A stretch of 64,000 bases of DNA from Pseudomonadales bacterium (GTDB lineage Bacteria; Pseudomonadota; Gammaproteobacteria; Pseudomonadales; Azotimanducaceae), in contig JAJECH010000001.1 in the NCBI GenBank assembly GCA_022822135.1, positions 1 to 64,000 on the forward strand, read 5' to 3'. Shown piece after piece: positions 56,418 through 64,000 of the stretch (within the stretch, counting starts at the first letter, position 1; each line of letters opens with the position of its first letter). The notes beneath the pieces are model-generated. The model saw only the letters and a list, made by a program, of their open reading frames with translations. It ran no database searches and had not been told where the DNA came from. Made by a program: the position numbers and the translations under genes.

Positions 56418-56448
56418 GGAACTGACCCGCAAATCGCGGGTCTATAAT
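56418..56448 (+). promoter_or_regulatory. Candidate sigma-E/sigma-70 promoter of bamA with internal palindrome
   Basis: GGAACT (56418-56423) is 16-17 bases before TCTAT (56441-56445), matching the spacing of sigma-E promoters (GGAACTT/TCTGA), and a perfect TATAAT box is at 56443-56448. ACCCGC (56425-56430) and GCGGGT (56436-56441) form a 6-bp inverted repeat exactly between the two elements. It lies 70 bases before the bamA ATG. Confidence 0.5.
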
Positions 56449-56518
56449 CGAACGAAATACGAATTTGAGCCCTTCGGCAGCGCTCAGACAACGATTTGAA
56501 ACCAAATAAGGCATCACC

Positions 56519-58861
56519 ATGCGTCGACTAAAGTTCTCTCTCGGGTTGGCGATATGTCTGGCTTCGTCCTTCGTGCTCCCGAACTATAGCTTCGAAATAT
56601 CCGATATCCGGGTACAAGGTCTCCTACGAGTAACGCCTGGAACCGTGTTCAATGCTATGAGCATTGAACTTGGAGATGTCGCGACACCACAAACCGTACG
56701 TGAGACGATTCGAGAACTGTTCAAGACGGGATATTTCAACGAAGTAACGATAAAACGTGACGGGGATATCTTGTTGGTTGAAGTTGACGAACGACCTTCG
56801 ATCGTTGAGATTGAAATTACTGGCAATAAGGCGGTTCCAACGGAATCGTTACTAGAGGGGCTTGCTGCAGAAGGATTGAAGGAAGGCGAGATTTTCAAGC
56901 AAGCGACACTCGATAGAGTTCGCATTGAATTGATACGTCAGTATGTGGCACAAGGTCAGTACACAGCTAGCATCGAAACAGATATTGACGTGCTACCTCG
57001 AAACCGCGTCAGGATTGAGATCGAGGTCGAAGAAGGCAAACGCGCAACGATCGTGCAAATCGCGTTCGTCGGCAATGAGGTATTCGACACGAATACGCTC
57101 CTTAATCAGATGGAGTTGAAGCAACCTACGCTATTTGGGTTCATTAGCGGTGAGAACAGGTACTCTCGTGAGAAACTCCAAGGCGATTTAGAGTCGATCG
57201 AAGCGTTTTACACCGATCGAGGATACATCGAATTCAAAATCAATTCGACTCAAGTGAGTATGACCCCAGATCGTAAACAGGTCTACGTTACGGTAAATGT
57301 CAGTGAAGGTGAAAAGCACTTGATCGGGGAGGTCGAATTGGTCGGCGATCTTGATGATGTCGATCCCGAACAGATCGAGAAACTAATCGTTGTCTCGGAG
57401 GGGCAGCTTTATTCAAGTGCACTTTTAACGGCTACCGAGGAGCTCATCACGCGTCAATTAGGGCGATTTGGCTACACGTTCGCCACTGCAACCGCGGTAG
57501 ACGAAATCAATGAAGACGGCACCGTCAATGTTCGATTTATGGTGAACACCGGTAAGAGGGCATATGTGCGACGTTTGAGCTTTGCGGGAAATACGACGAC
57601 GCGAGATACGGTATTGCGTCGAGAAATGCGCCAACTTGAGGGAGCGTGGGCGTCGACGGATCTGATTGATCTGTCGAAAGTTCGACTTGAAAGGATGGGT
57701 TTCTTCTCGGATGTCACTGTCGAAACGCCGGAGGTGGCTGGTGAAGAAGGACTGATCGACGTTGATATTCAGGTGGAAGAGCAGTCAACGGGCTCAATTA
57801 CCGGGTCACTTGGCTATCAGAAGCTATCCGGCATGATTCTCGGTGCATCGATCCAAAAGGCGAATATCGCAGGAACGGGCAAGAACATCGGCCTTTCGTT
57901 GGATTGGAGCGACTTTCGAAAGTCGTTTTCGTACACGTACATCAATCCCTATTTCACGGAAGATGGTGTTAGTCGAGGTCTAAGTGTTTTCGTGAGAGAC
58001 ACAGACTACAGCACACTGAACTTAAACGCCTTTTCAACGTCGGCCGTTGGCGCGGGTGCTCGTTTTAGCTTCCCTATCGGTGAGACGAAACGACTTCAAT
58101 TTGCAGGTCGAGTCGAATACACCGATGTCGAACAAAGTGGTACCGAGGCAGAGGAGATTCGGGACTTTATTAACGCTAGCGGTCAGACGTTTTTAAATTA
58201 CAAGGTCGAAGGCTTATGGTCTCGCGACACTCGCAATCGGGCTATCTTCGCGACGCGCGGATCGAGACAAACCACGGCATTAGAAATTTCTGTACCCGGC
58301 AGCGATTTGGAGTTCTATAGGGCAACGGTACAGCTTGAGCAGTATTTCCCGGTGCCAGGGCTCAGTACGAACTTTGCGTTTCATCTGAATGCTGACCTCG
58401 GTTACGGCGGCGCGTACGGAAATACCGAGATTTACCCGTTCTATGAACATTTTTATGGCGGTGGATTCGGCTCAATCCGGACATATAAAAGAGCCTCACT
58501 TGGTCCCCGGAGCACGGCCCTACGGAATTTCGCGTCGAACGTTCCTGGACGTCCGTTTGGTGGCAACATCATGGCAGAGCTATCGGCAGAATTCGTGTTT
58601 CCTCTGCCATTCATGAAAGATAGAGGGCAAGTTCGGTCAATTTACTTTGTTGATGCTGGCAACATTTTCAGCGACCATTGTTCCGAAACCAGTCTGAATT
58701 GCTTTTCACCCAGCGTAAAGGAGTTGCGTGGGTCAACGGGAATCGCGGTGTCTTGGTTAACGCGCATGGGTCCGATGTCCTTCTCGCTTGGTTATCCGTT
58801 CAACAACAGTGAATTGGATGAGACGGAAGTCTTTAGTTTTGAACTGGGTCAGACGTTTTAA
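56519..58861 (+). CDS. bamA: Outer-membrane protein assembly factor BamA
   Basis: Omp85 protein that inserts beta-barrel proteins into the outer membrane. N-terminal signal peptide, five POTRA domains over about residues 25-420 (starting ISDIRVQGLLRV), then the 16-stranded barrel with the conserved VRGF-like SIRTYK and a C-terminal LGQTF, the BAM recognition signal. 780 residues, E. coli 810. Followed by skp. Partner of BamD at 11.9 kb. Confidence 0.97.
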   Translation: MRRLKFSLGLAICLASSFVLPNYSFEISDIRVQGLLRVTPGTVFNAMSIELGDVATPQTVRETIRELFKTGYFNEVTIKRDGDILLVEVDERPSIVEIEITGNKAVPTESLLEGLAAEGLKEGEIFKQATLDRVRIELIRQYVAQGQYTASIETDIDVLPRNRVRIEIEVEEGKRATIVQIAFVGNEVFDTNTLLNQMELKQPTLFGFISGENRYSREKLQGDLESIEAFYTDRGYIEFKINSTQVSMTPDRKQVYVTVNVSEGEKHLIGEVELVGDLDDVDPEQIEKLIVVSEGQLYSSALLTATEELITRQLGRFGYTFATATAVDEINEDGTVNVRFMVNTGKRAYVRRLSFAGNTTTRDTVLRREMRQLEGAWASTDLIDLSKVRLERMGFFSDVTVETPEVAGEEGLIDVDIQVEEQSTGSITGSLGYQKLSGMILGASIQKANIAGTGKNIGLSLDWSDFRKSFSYTYINPYFTEDGVSRGLSVFVRDTDYSTLNLNAFSTSAVGAGARFSFPIGETKRLQFAGRVEYTDVEQSGTEAEEIRDFINASGQTFLNYKVEGLWSRDTRNRAIFATRGSRQTTALEISVPGSDLEFYRATVQLEQYFPVPGLSTNFAFHLNADLGYGGAYGNTEIYPFYEHFYGGGFGSIRTYKRASLGPRSTALRNFASNVPGRPFGGNIMAELSAEFVFPLPFMKDRGQVRSIYFVDAGNIFSDHCSETSLNCFSPSVKELRGSTGIAVSWLTRMGPMSFSLGYPFNNSELDETEVFSFELGQTF

Positions 58862-58985
58862 AGCGCGTTTTTTGTTCGATTTTTCCACGTTTGATTACGT
58901 CTAAATCTCGAGCCAAGAATATAATCCCACGCCTTGCGTAGCGTGCTTCTGCCATGTTCTGCGCCCACGTATCCCTGAGGCATTC

Positions 58986-59504
58986 ATGATTACGAAATTG
59001 TTGAAGCTGCTTTGCGCTGTGATAGCGCTCAATGTGGTGATCGTAGCGTCTGCACAGTTACGCGTCGCAGTCGTGAACTCGTCAGAAGCCGCGATGGCGA
59101 CCGAAGAAGCGAAGGCAACCCTTGCCCAGATCGAGGAAGAATTTGCGCCTGAGAGCGATCGCCTGAAGCAACTGCAACAAGACTTGATTAACTTGCGTGA
59201 TAAGTTAATCAATGACAGTGCGGTTACGTCTGAGGAAGAACGCCGCCAGATGCAAAAGCAGATGGAGGACATGCAATTTGATCTTGAGGTAGGCGCGCAA
59301 AAGTTACAACGCGAACTAACGGAACGACGTGACGAACTGCTAAATGCGCTCAATCCGAAATTCCAAAAAGCGCTTCGTGACCTCGTTGAATTAGAGAACT
59401 ACGATATCGTTTATCAGTACAACCCTAGTGTATTGCTATTCGTTAATCCGCGTCACAACATTACGCGTAGAGTCACGGAGGAGATGAACAACATCACTGA
59501 GTAA
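58986..59504 (+). CDS. skp: Periplasmic chaperone Skp/OmpH family
   Basis: Trimeric chaperone that escorts unfolded outer-membrane proteins to the BAM complex. Signal peptide MITKLLKLLCAVIALNVVIV plus ASA cleavage site, then long helical arms rich in Lys and Glu (about 45-120), as in OmpH. 172 residues, E. coli 161. Conserved position between bamA and lpxD. Confidence 0.93.
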   Translation: MITKLLKLLCAVIALNVVIVASAQLRVAVVNSSEAAMATEEAKATLAQIEEEFAPESDRLKQLQQDLINLRDKLINDSAVTSEEERRQMQKQMEDMQFDLEVGAQKLQRELTERRDELLNALNPKFQKALRDLVELENYDIVYQYNPSVLLFVNPRHNITRRVTEEMNNITE

Positions 59505-59535
59505 GTGATGTCCTTCAACTACCGCTAGCCAGATC

Positions 59536-60570
59536 ATGTTGTCGCTCGACGAGATCGCGCAACGCACTCAAGGGCGCGTGATAGGTGACGAACTGACTTG
59601 CATCTCAGGAATCGGATCGCTCGCAAACGCTCAACGCGGTGATCTGACATACCTTTCGAATCAGAGGTATCGGACGCAACTCCAAGCAACGGAAGCGTCT
59701 GCTGTATTGCTTTCCGAGCAGAATGTGGCGAATTGTCCAATCCCCGCGATCGTTGTGCCTAACCCACAACTTGCATTTGCACAGATCGCTATCGAATTCG
59801 ATAAACGAACGAGAGTCGCTGCGGGGATCGATGCAACTGCGCGAATCGATTCCAGTGCGCGGTTGGGAGACGATCTTCGAATTGGACCAAACGTGAATAT
59901 AGGACCACATTGTGAGTTGTCGGACGGTGTTGAACTTTGCGCTAACGTCTGCATTGGTGCTCATTCCTCAATCGGACGGAACACCAGTATTCGTGAGAAC
60001 GTCGTCGTATACCATGACGTCGAAATCGGAGCGCACTGTACGATTCATGCGAACACTACGATCGGCGCAGACGGCTTTGGCATCGCGGCGAATGACAAGG
60101 GGCAGCTACAGGAGATACCTCAGGTGGGTAGCGTTCGGATCGGTGACGATGTATTGGTCGGCGCGGGCGTGACAATTGATCGCGGGACCATTGACGACAC
60201 CGTCGTTCACGACAACGTCAAGCTCGATGATCAAGTTCACATCGCGCACAACTGTGTCGTGGGAGCACATTCGATCATGTGCGGAAGATCCGCGTTGGCC
60301 GGAAGCGTAACGCTAGGCGAGTATTGCGTGCTGGGGGGTGGTGTCGGCGTTGCGGGTGAGGGTCCTGTTTCGATCGTGGGAGGAGTAGAAATCGGAGCGA
60401 TGACCTTCGTTTCTCGAGACATAACCGAACCGGGGCGTTACTCGGGCTCAACGTTGCACACAGATAATCGGACGTGGCGACGCAATGTACTGCGCTTAAA
60501 CGAACTTGATTCGATTGCAAAGCGATTACGTCGCATTGAGAAGATACTCGAAAACAATGCACCTGAATAA
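59536..60570 (+). CDS. lpxD: UDP-3-O-acyl-glucosamine N-acyltransferase
   Basis: Third step of lipid A synthesis, adding the second (N-linked) acyl chain. N-terminal uridine-binding domain followed by left-handed beta-helix hexapeptide repeats ([13 protein letters not shown]-type), with the catalytic His in [12 protein letters not shown]. 344 residues, E. coli 341. fabZ follows after 32 bases. Confidence 0.97.
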   Translation: MLSLDEIAQRTQGRVIGDELTCISGIGSLANAQRGDLTYLSNQRYRTQLQATEASAVLLSEQNVANCPIPAIVVPNPQLAFAQIAIEFDKRTRVAAGIDATARIDSSARLGDDLRIGPNVNIGPHCELSDGVELCANVCIGAHSSIGRNTSIRENVVVYHDVEIGAHCTIHANTTIGADGFGIAANDKGQLQEIPQVGSVRIGDDVLVGAGVTIDRGTIDDTVVHDNVKLDDQVHIAHNCVVGAHSIMCGRSALAGSVTLGEYCVLGGGVGVAGEGPVSIVGGVEIGAMTFVSRDITEPGRYSGSTLHTDNRTWRRNVLRLNELDSIAKRLRRIEKILENNAPE

Positions 60571-60602
60571 GCTGGTACTGCAACCGCGGAGTAGGCGAAT
60601 CC

Positions 60603-61043
60603 ATGTCTGAACAAGATATCGACTTCGCGATAACGGACTATCTGCCGCACCGGTACCCATTCATACTGGTTGATCGAGTGCTAGAGATTGAGCTGGGTAC
60701 GCGAATTCGAGGACTAAAAAACGTAACCACTAACGAGCCATTCTTCCCCGGACACTTCCCGACGCGACCGATCATGCCGGGTGTGCTCATCGTTGAAGCG
60801 CTCGCACAGGTGAGCGGGATTTTGGCGCTTCGTTCCCGTGATCTCTTGCTTGAGAAACAAGGGGATGTGTTCCTCTTGGCGGGGATGGACAAGACACGAT
60901 TCAAGAAACCTGTCTTACCAGGCGATCGTTTGATACTAGATGCAAGTGTTGTGAGTGAGCGCCGAGACGTCGTAAAGTTCAGTTGCGAAGCGCTCGTGGA
61001 CGAAAGCGTTGTATGTTCAACGGAGCTTTTGGTCGCTAGATGA
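60603..61043 (+). CDS. fabZ: 3-hydroxyacyl-ACP dehydratase FabZ
   Basis: Dehydrates 3-hydroxyacyl-ACP in fatty acid synthesis and competes with lipid A synthesis for substrate. [13 protein letters not shown], then catalytic His in [12 protein letters not shown] and Glu in EALAQ. 146 residues, E. coli 151. In most gammaproteobacteria lpxA follows fabZ; here lpxB does, 28 bases later. Confidence 0.97.
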   Translation: MSEQDIDFAITDYLPHRYPFILVDRVLEIELGTRIRGLKNVTTNEPFFPGHFPTRPIMPGVLIVEALAQVSGILALRSRDLLLEKQGDVFLLAGMDKTRFKKPVLPGDRLILDASVVSERRDVVKFSCEALVDESVVCSTELLVAR

Positions 61044-61070
61044 TCGACGAGCGTTGAATCGCCTCTCGTT

Positions 61071-62216
61071 TTGTCTGCACACTCGTTAAAAATAGGCATT
61101 GTCGCTGGCGAACCGTCCGGCGACCTGCTCGGTTCTTCACTAATGGCAGCGATTGCCGAACGTAAGCCTGGAACTGAATTCGTCGGCGTTGGTGGAGAAA
61201 CCATGCTTGCTCACGGGTTGAGAAGCGTGGCAGATATGGACCAGTTCGCGGTTAACGGATTCGTTGATCCCCTGCTACGAATTGGCAGTCTCTATCGCCT
61301 CTTGCGACAGTTAATCCATGAGCTGTCCAGCGCGGATGTCGTAGTTGGCGTTGACTTCAACGTTTTTAATCTCTTTTTGGAACGAGGCGTACGAAAACGG
61401 GGCGTTCCCACTGCTCACTATGTGAGTCCTTCGGTATATGCCTGGCGTCGCGGTCGTGTAAAACGAATCGGACAAGCCGTCGATGTCATCATGACGTTGT
61501 TCCCTTTCGAAACAGAGATCTACGATGAACGCGGCATACGCGCGGTTTTTGTAGGTCACCCCACCGCAGACCGATTTGATCCGGAAGAAGCCAAAACTTC
61601 CCTAATGAGCACGGCACGAGCTGCCAATGGTTGGGCGAGTGATCAATTAATCCTCTGCCTGATGCCTGGCAGTCGAGGTTCGGAAATCAGGTTTCATCTC
61701 GAACTATTTTTGGCAGCTGCACGAATCTTCCGTGAGCAAGTCGATCACCCGAAGATCAAAGTGGTCGTACCGGCACGCCATCCGGCCGTAAGCCAGACAT
61801 GGGCGAATCTGCGTAAGGATTTTCCTTCGTTGGATATTGATATCACAGACTTGGAAGCGACACAGGTTTTGGCAGCAAGTGATGTCGCGTTAGTGAAATC
61901 GGGTACGAGCACGCTTGAGGCAATGCTCATGAAAACCCCGATGGTTGTTGCGTACAGACTAGGCGCATTGACCGCAAAGGTAATTCGCTCGATGATGTTT
62001 ATCGATCAGGTCGCCTTGCCTAATATACTTGCTAACAAGACGCTAGTGCCTGAGTTTTTGCAGGACGATGCGACACCACAGAACCTAGCTACGGCGCTAA
62101 TCGAGCAGTTGAACAGAGACGAAAAAACAATCGCGAGTGAATTTGCGTCGCTCCACAGGTCATTGAAGCAGAATGCCGCGAGTCGTGCTGCGGAGACCGT
62201 ACTTTCACTTGTCTGA
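61071..62216 (+). CDS. lpxB: Lipid-A-disaccharide synthase
   Basis: Glycosyltransferase that joins two UDP-diacylglucosamine-derived units into the lipid A disaccharide. N-terminal IGIVAGEPSGDLLGSSLM, middle VSPSVYAWRRGRVKRIGQ, FVGHPTADRF and LMPGSRGSEI are family motifs. 381 residues, E. coli 382, TTG start. lpxA, normally between fabZ and lpxB, is not present. Confidence 0.96.
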   Translation: MSAHSLKIGIVAGEPSGDLLGSSLMAAIAERKPGTEFVGVGGETMLAHGLRSVADMDQFAVNGFVDPLLRIGSLYRLLRQLIHELSSADVVVGVDFNVFNLFLERGVRKRGVPTAHYVSPSVYAWRRGRVKRIGQAVDVIMTLFPFETEIYDERGIRAVFVGHPTADRFDPEEAKTSLMSTARAANGWASDQLILCLMPGSRGSEIRFHLELFLAAARIFREQVDHPKIKVVVPARHPAVSQTWANLRKDFPSLDIDITDLEATQVLAASDVALVKSGTSTLEAMLMKTPMVVAYRLGALTAKVIRSMMFIDQVALPNILANKTLVPEFLQDDATPQNLATALIEQLNRDEKTIASEFASLHRSLKQNAASRAAETVLSLV

Positions 62217-62817
62217 TAGAGCTCACTCCCAAAACCAGATTCTGATCGGTATTGATGAAGCCGGTCGAGGTCCTTTGGCTGGCCCAGTTGTCGCCGGCGC
62301 AGTCGCGCTGAATTCAGAAACGCCGATTGTCGGATTAGCAGATAGTAAACGTCTTACATCGAAAAAGCGCAACCGTTTATTCGACGAAATAAAACGTAGC
62401 GCCCGCGCGTACGGTATCGGAATCGCAGATGTCCGAGAGATTGATACGCACAATATCTTGCAGGCGAGTTTGCTTGCGATGCGACGCGCATATGCCGCCG
62501 TCGCACTCGTGGCTGACGAAGTTTGGGTTGATGGTGACAAAGATCCTGAGATTACAGAACCGACCTACACACTCGTTGGCGGTGATGCCAAAATGCCCGA
62601 GATAAGCGCGGCATCGATTTTGGCTAAGGTCACACGAGATCGCATGATGGTGGAGTACGCCGTGACTTACCCTCAATACGGATTTGATCGGCACAAGGGA
62701 TATCCAACTTCGTTGCATCTTTCACGTCTCCGGGAACATGGTCCCTGTCCGATCCATCGACGGAGTTTCGGACCGGTACGGGACGCAGGCCATAGTCTTT
62801 TTCAACCTTCGACATGA
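62209..62817 (+). CDS. rnhB: Ribonuclease HII
   Basis: Cleaves RNA from RNA-DNA hybrids, including single ribonucleotides in DNA. The active-site carboxylates are in [13 protein letters not shown] (Asp-Glu), VWVDGDKDP and [12 protein letters not shown]. The TTG at 62209 overlaps the lpxB stop by 8 bases and gives 202 residues (E. coli 198); an ATG at 62173 overlaps lpxB by 44 bases. dnaE overlaps its end by 4 bases. Confidence 0.95.
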   Translation: MSDRAHSQNQILIGIDEAGRGPLAGPVVAGAVALNSETPIVGLADSKRLTSKKRNRLFDEIKRSARAYGIGIADVREIDTHNILQASLLAMRRAYAAVALVADEVWVDGDKDPEITEPTYTLVGGDAKMPEISAASILAKVTRDRMMVEYAVTYPQYGFDRHKGYPTSLHLSRLREHGPCPIHRRSFGPVRDAGHSLFQPST

Positions 62818-64000
62818 CAGATTTCGTCCACCTATCGGTACACAGTGAATATTCGGTTGATGACAGTGTTGTATTCCTAGACCGGCTAGTTCCGAGAGTT
62901 GAGCGGTTGGGTATGTCGAGTGTTGCTTTGACGGACAAAGGCAACCTAACGGCGATGCTGAAATTCCAGAATGAAGCGCTTAGGGAAGGGATCAAACCAA
63001 TATTTGGTTGCGATCTAGCGGTGTTAGGTCGGCACGGCAAGACGAAATTGTTGGCACTCGCAACGAGTCAGACTGGTTATCACAACTTGATTCGGCTCGT
63101 TACCAATGCTTCGCGTAGCACGCAAAATCAGTGTTGTGCTGATTACAAGCTACTGGCGGAACTCAAAGAAGGTTTGATCCTTCTTTCGGGTGGTGTAAAC
63201 GGGGATCTAGGACAGCGACTGCTCGCAGATGAATATGAGGGTGCTGAAGAACTAATCGATTGGTACCTGCGGGAATTTGGGGATCGGTTTTACGCTGAAA
63301 TCTCTCGTACGGGCCGAGCCCATGAGAACGATTACATTGATGCGGTCGTACCGCTCGCTTCAGTGAAAGGCGTACCGCTCGTAGCGACGAACGATGTCAT
63401 TTGTTTAGAAGAAGAGGATTTTTTCCTTCACGATGCGAAACTGTGCATTCAACGCAGTGAACACATGGGTGAGTCCTATTCCTGGAAAGGTCAATACAGC
63501 CCCCACCAGTACTTACGTTCCGCAGACGAAATGTCGGAACAATTTAAGGACATCCCTGATGCAATAGAAAACACCGTCGAGATTTCGAAACGGTGCAATG
63601 TCGAGGTTGAAACCGGCACATATTTTCAACGTCCATATCCGAACTCGGATGAGCAAAAAAACGTTGAAAAACTGCGGGCGAACGTGACGGAAGCGCTTGA
63701 GGTGTTTCTATGCGACGAACAATCTCAAATTGAAGAGTCTGAATTTGATATCTACCGCAAGCGGGTGGAAGATGAACTAGAAGTCATCATCGATATGGGC
63801 TTTGCCAGTTACTTCTTGATCGTTAGCGACATTGTGTCGTGGGCAAAAGAGCAAGAGATCCCGGTAGGACCAGGACGCGGATCTGGCGCGGCGTCGCTTG
63901 TCGCGATGTTACTGGGAATCACTGGATTAGATCCGATCAAACACCATCTGTTCTTCGAGAGATTGCTTAACCGCGATCGACGTTCCATGCCTGATCTAGA
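62814..64000 (+). CDS. dnaE: DNA polymerase III alpha subunit (N-terminal part)
   Basis: Replicative polymerase. The ATG overlaps the rnhB stop (ATGA). The first 395 residues are in the window. The PHP domain ([20 protein letters not shown]) is followed by the palm start, with [15 protein letters not shown] near 353-367; the frame ends at SMPDL, just before the catalytic Asp-x-Asp. Cut by the window edge, so the C-terminal two thirds are not seen. Confidence 0.96.
   Translation, partial: MTDFVHLSVHSEYSVDDSVVFLDRLVPRVERLGMSSVALTDKGNLTAMLKFQNEALREGIKPIFGCDLAVLGRHGKTKLLALATSQTGYHNLIRLVTNASRSTQNQCCADYKLLAELKEGLILLSGGVNGDLGQRLLADEYEGAEELIDWYLREFGDRFYAEISRTGRAHENDYIDAVVPLASVKGVPLVATNDVICLEEEDFFLHDAKLCIQRSEHMGESYSWKGQYSPHQYLRSADEMSEQFKDIPDAIENTVEISKRCNVEVETGTYFQRPYPNSDEQKNVEKLRANVTEALEVFLCDEQSQIEESEFDIYRKRVEDELEVIIDMGFASYFLIVSDIVSWAKEQEIPVGPGRGSGAASLVAMLLGITGLDPIKHHLFFERLLNRDRRSMPDL

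Overview
The window looks like chromosomal DNA of a gammaproteobacterium. Many gene pairs and blocks are arranged as in that class: rplU-rpmA-obgE-proB, murJ-ribF-lspA, bamD divergent from rluD, ilvBH-ilvC-pssA, map-glnD divergent from rpsB-tsf-pyrH-frr, and uppS-cdsA-rseP-bamA-skp-lpxD-fabZ-lpxB-rnhB-dnaE. LPS-type outer-membrane genes (lpxD, lpxB, bamA, bamD, skp) show a Gram-negative cell. The many acyl-CoA, SDR and TauD-type genes suggest a free-living heterotroph, possibly marine, but genus cannot be read from the sequence. Base composition was not computed.

Layout. 1-4.1 kb: tail of an unknown gene, a secreted type B carboxylesterase, a small membrane protein, a glyoxalase I-like protein and an SDR, followed by tRNA-Pro(CGG). 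4.3-13.9 kb: housekeeping genes (ispB, rplU, rpmA, obgE, proB, rpsT, murJ, ribF, lspA, bamD, rluD). 14.0-15.6 kb: a small variable island with one gene that joins a winged-helix antitoxin-like domain to an AbiEii-type nucleotidyltransferase toxin, flanked by sequence that looks like remains of neighbouring copies. 15.7-20.9 kb: branched-chain amino acid genes, then pssA and msrP. 20.9-22.4 kb: a frameshifted TauD-family dioxygenase and a gene-free stretch. 22.4-30.1 kb: a MerR-type regulator divergent from a catabolic-looking set (CoA ligase, two APH-fold phosphotransferases, zinc-type alcohol dehydrogenase, enoyl-CoA hydratase, SDR). 30.1-34.4 kb: a long Lhr helicase. 34.4-41 kb: accessory region with a tandem MarR-like protein, an unknown 277-residue protein whose start codon lies inside a perfect inverted repeat, a stand-alone ComEC-like MBL protein, an acyl-CoA dehydrogenase and an 848-base stretch holding transposase relics. 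41.2-44.1 kb: MFS transporter and a PhoPQ-activated-pathogenicity-type hydrolase. 44.1-64 kb: dapE-dapC-glnD-map on the minus strand, then the translation, envelope and lipid A block running into dnaE, cut by the window edge.

How they fit together. The envelope block links undecaprenyl and phospholipid synthesis (uppS, cdsA, pssA) to outer-membrane assembly (rseP, bamA, skp, bamD) and lipid A synthesis (lpxD, fabZ, lpxB). Several expected members are missing from their usual places: lpxA, dxr, ileS and pgeF.

The best leads for something new are the fused AbiE-type gene with its decayed flanking copies (14.0-15.6 kb), the possible gamma-hydroxyacyl-CoA pathway with two APH-fold kinases (23.6-30.1 kb), and the 36.6-38.5 kb pair of an unknown protein with a palindromic start and a ComEC-like hydrolase. 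All functions here are inferred by reading motifs; no database search was run.
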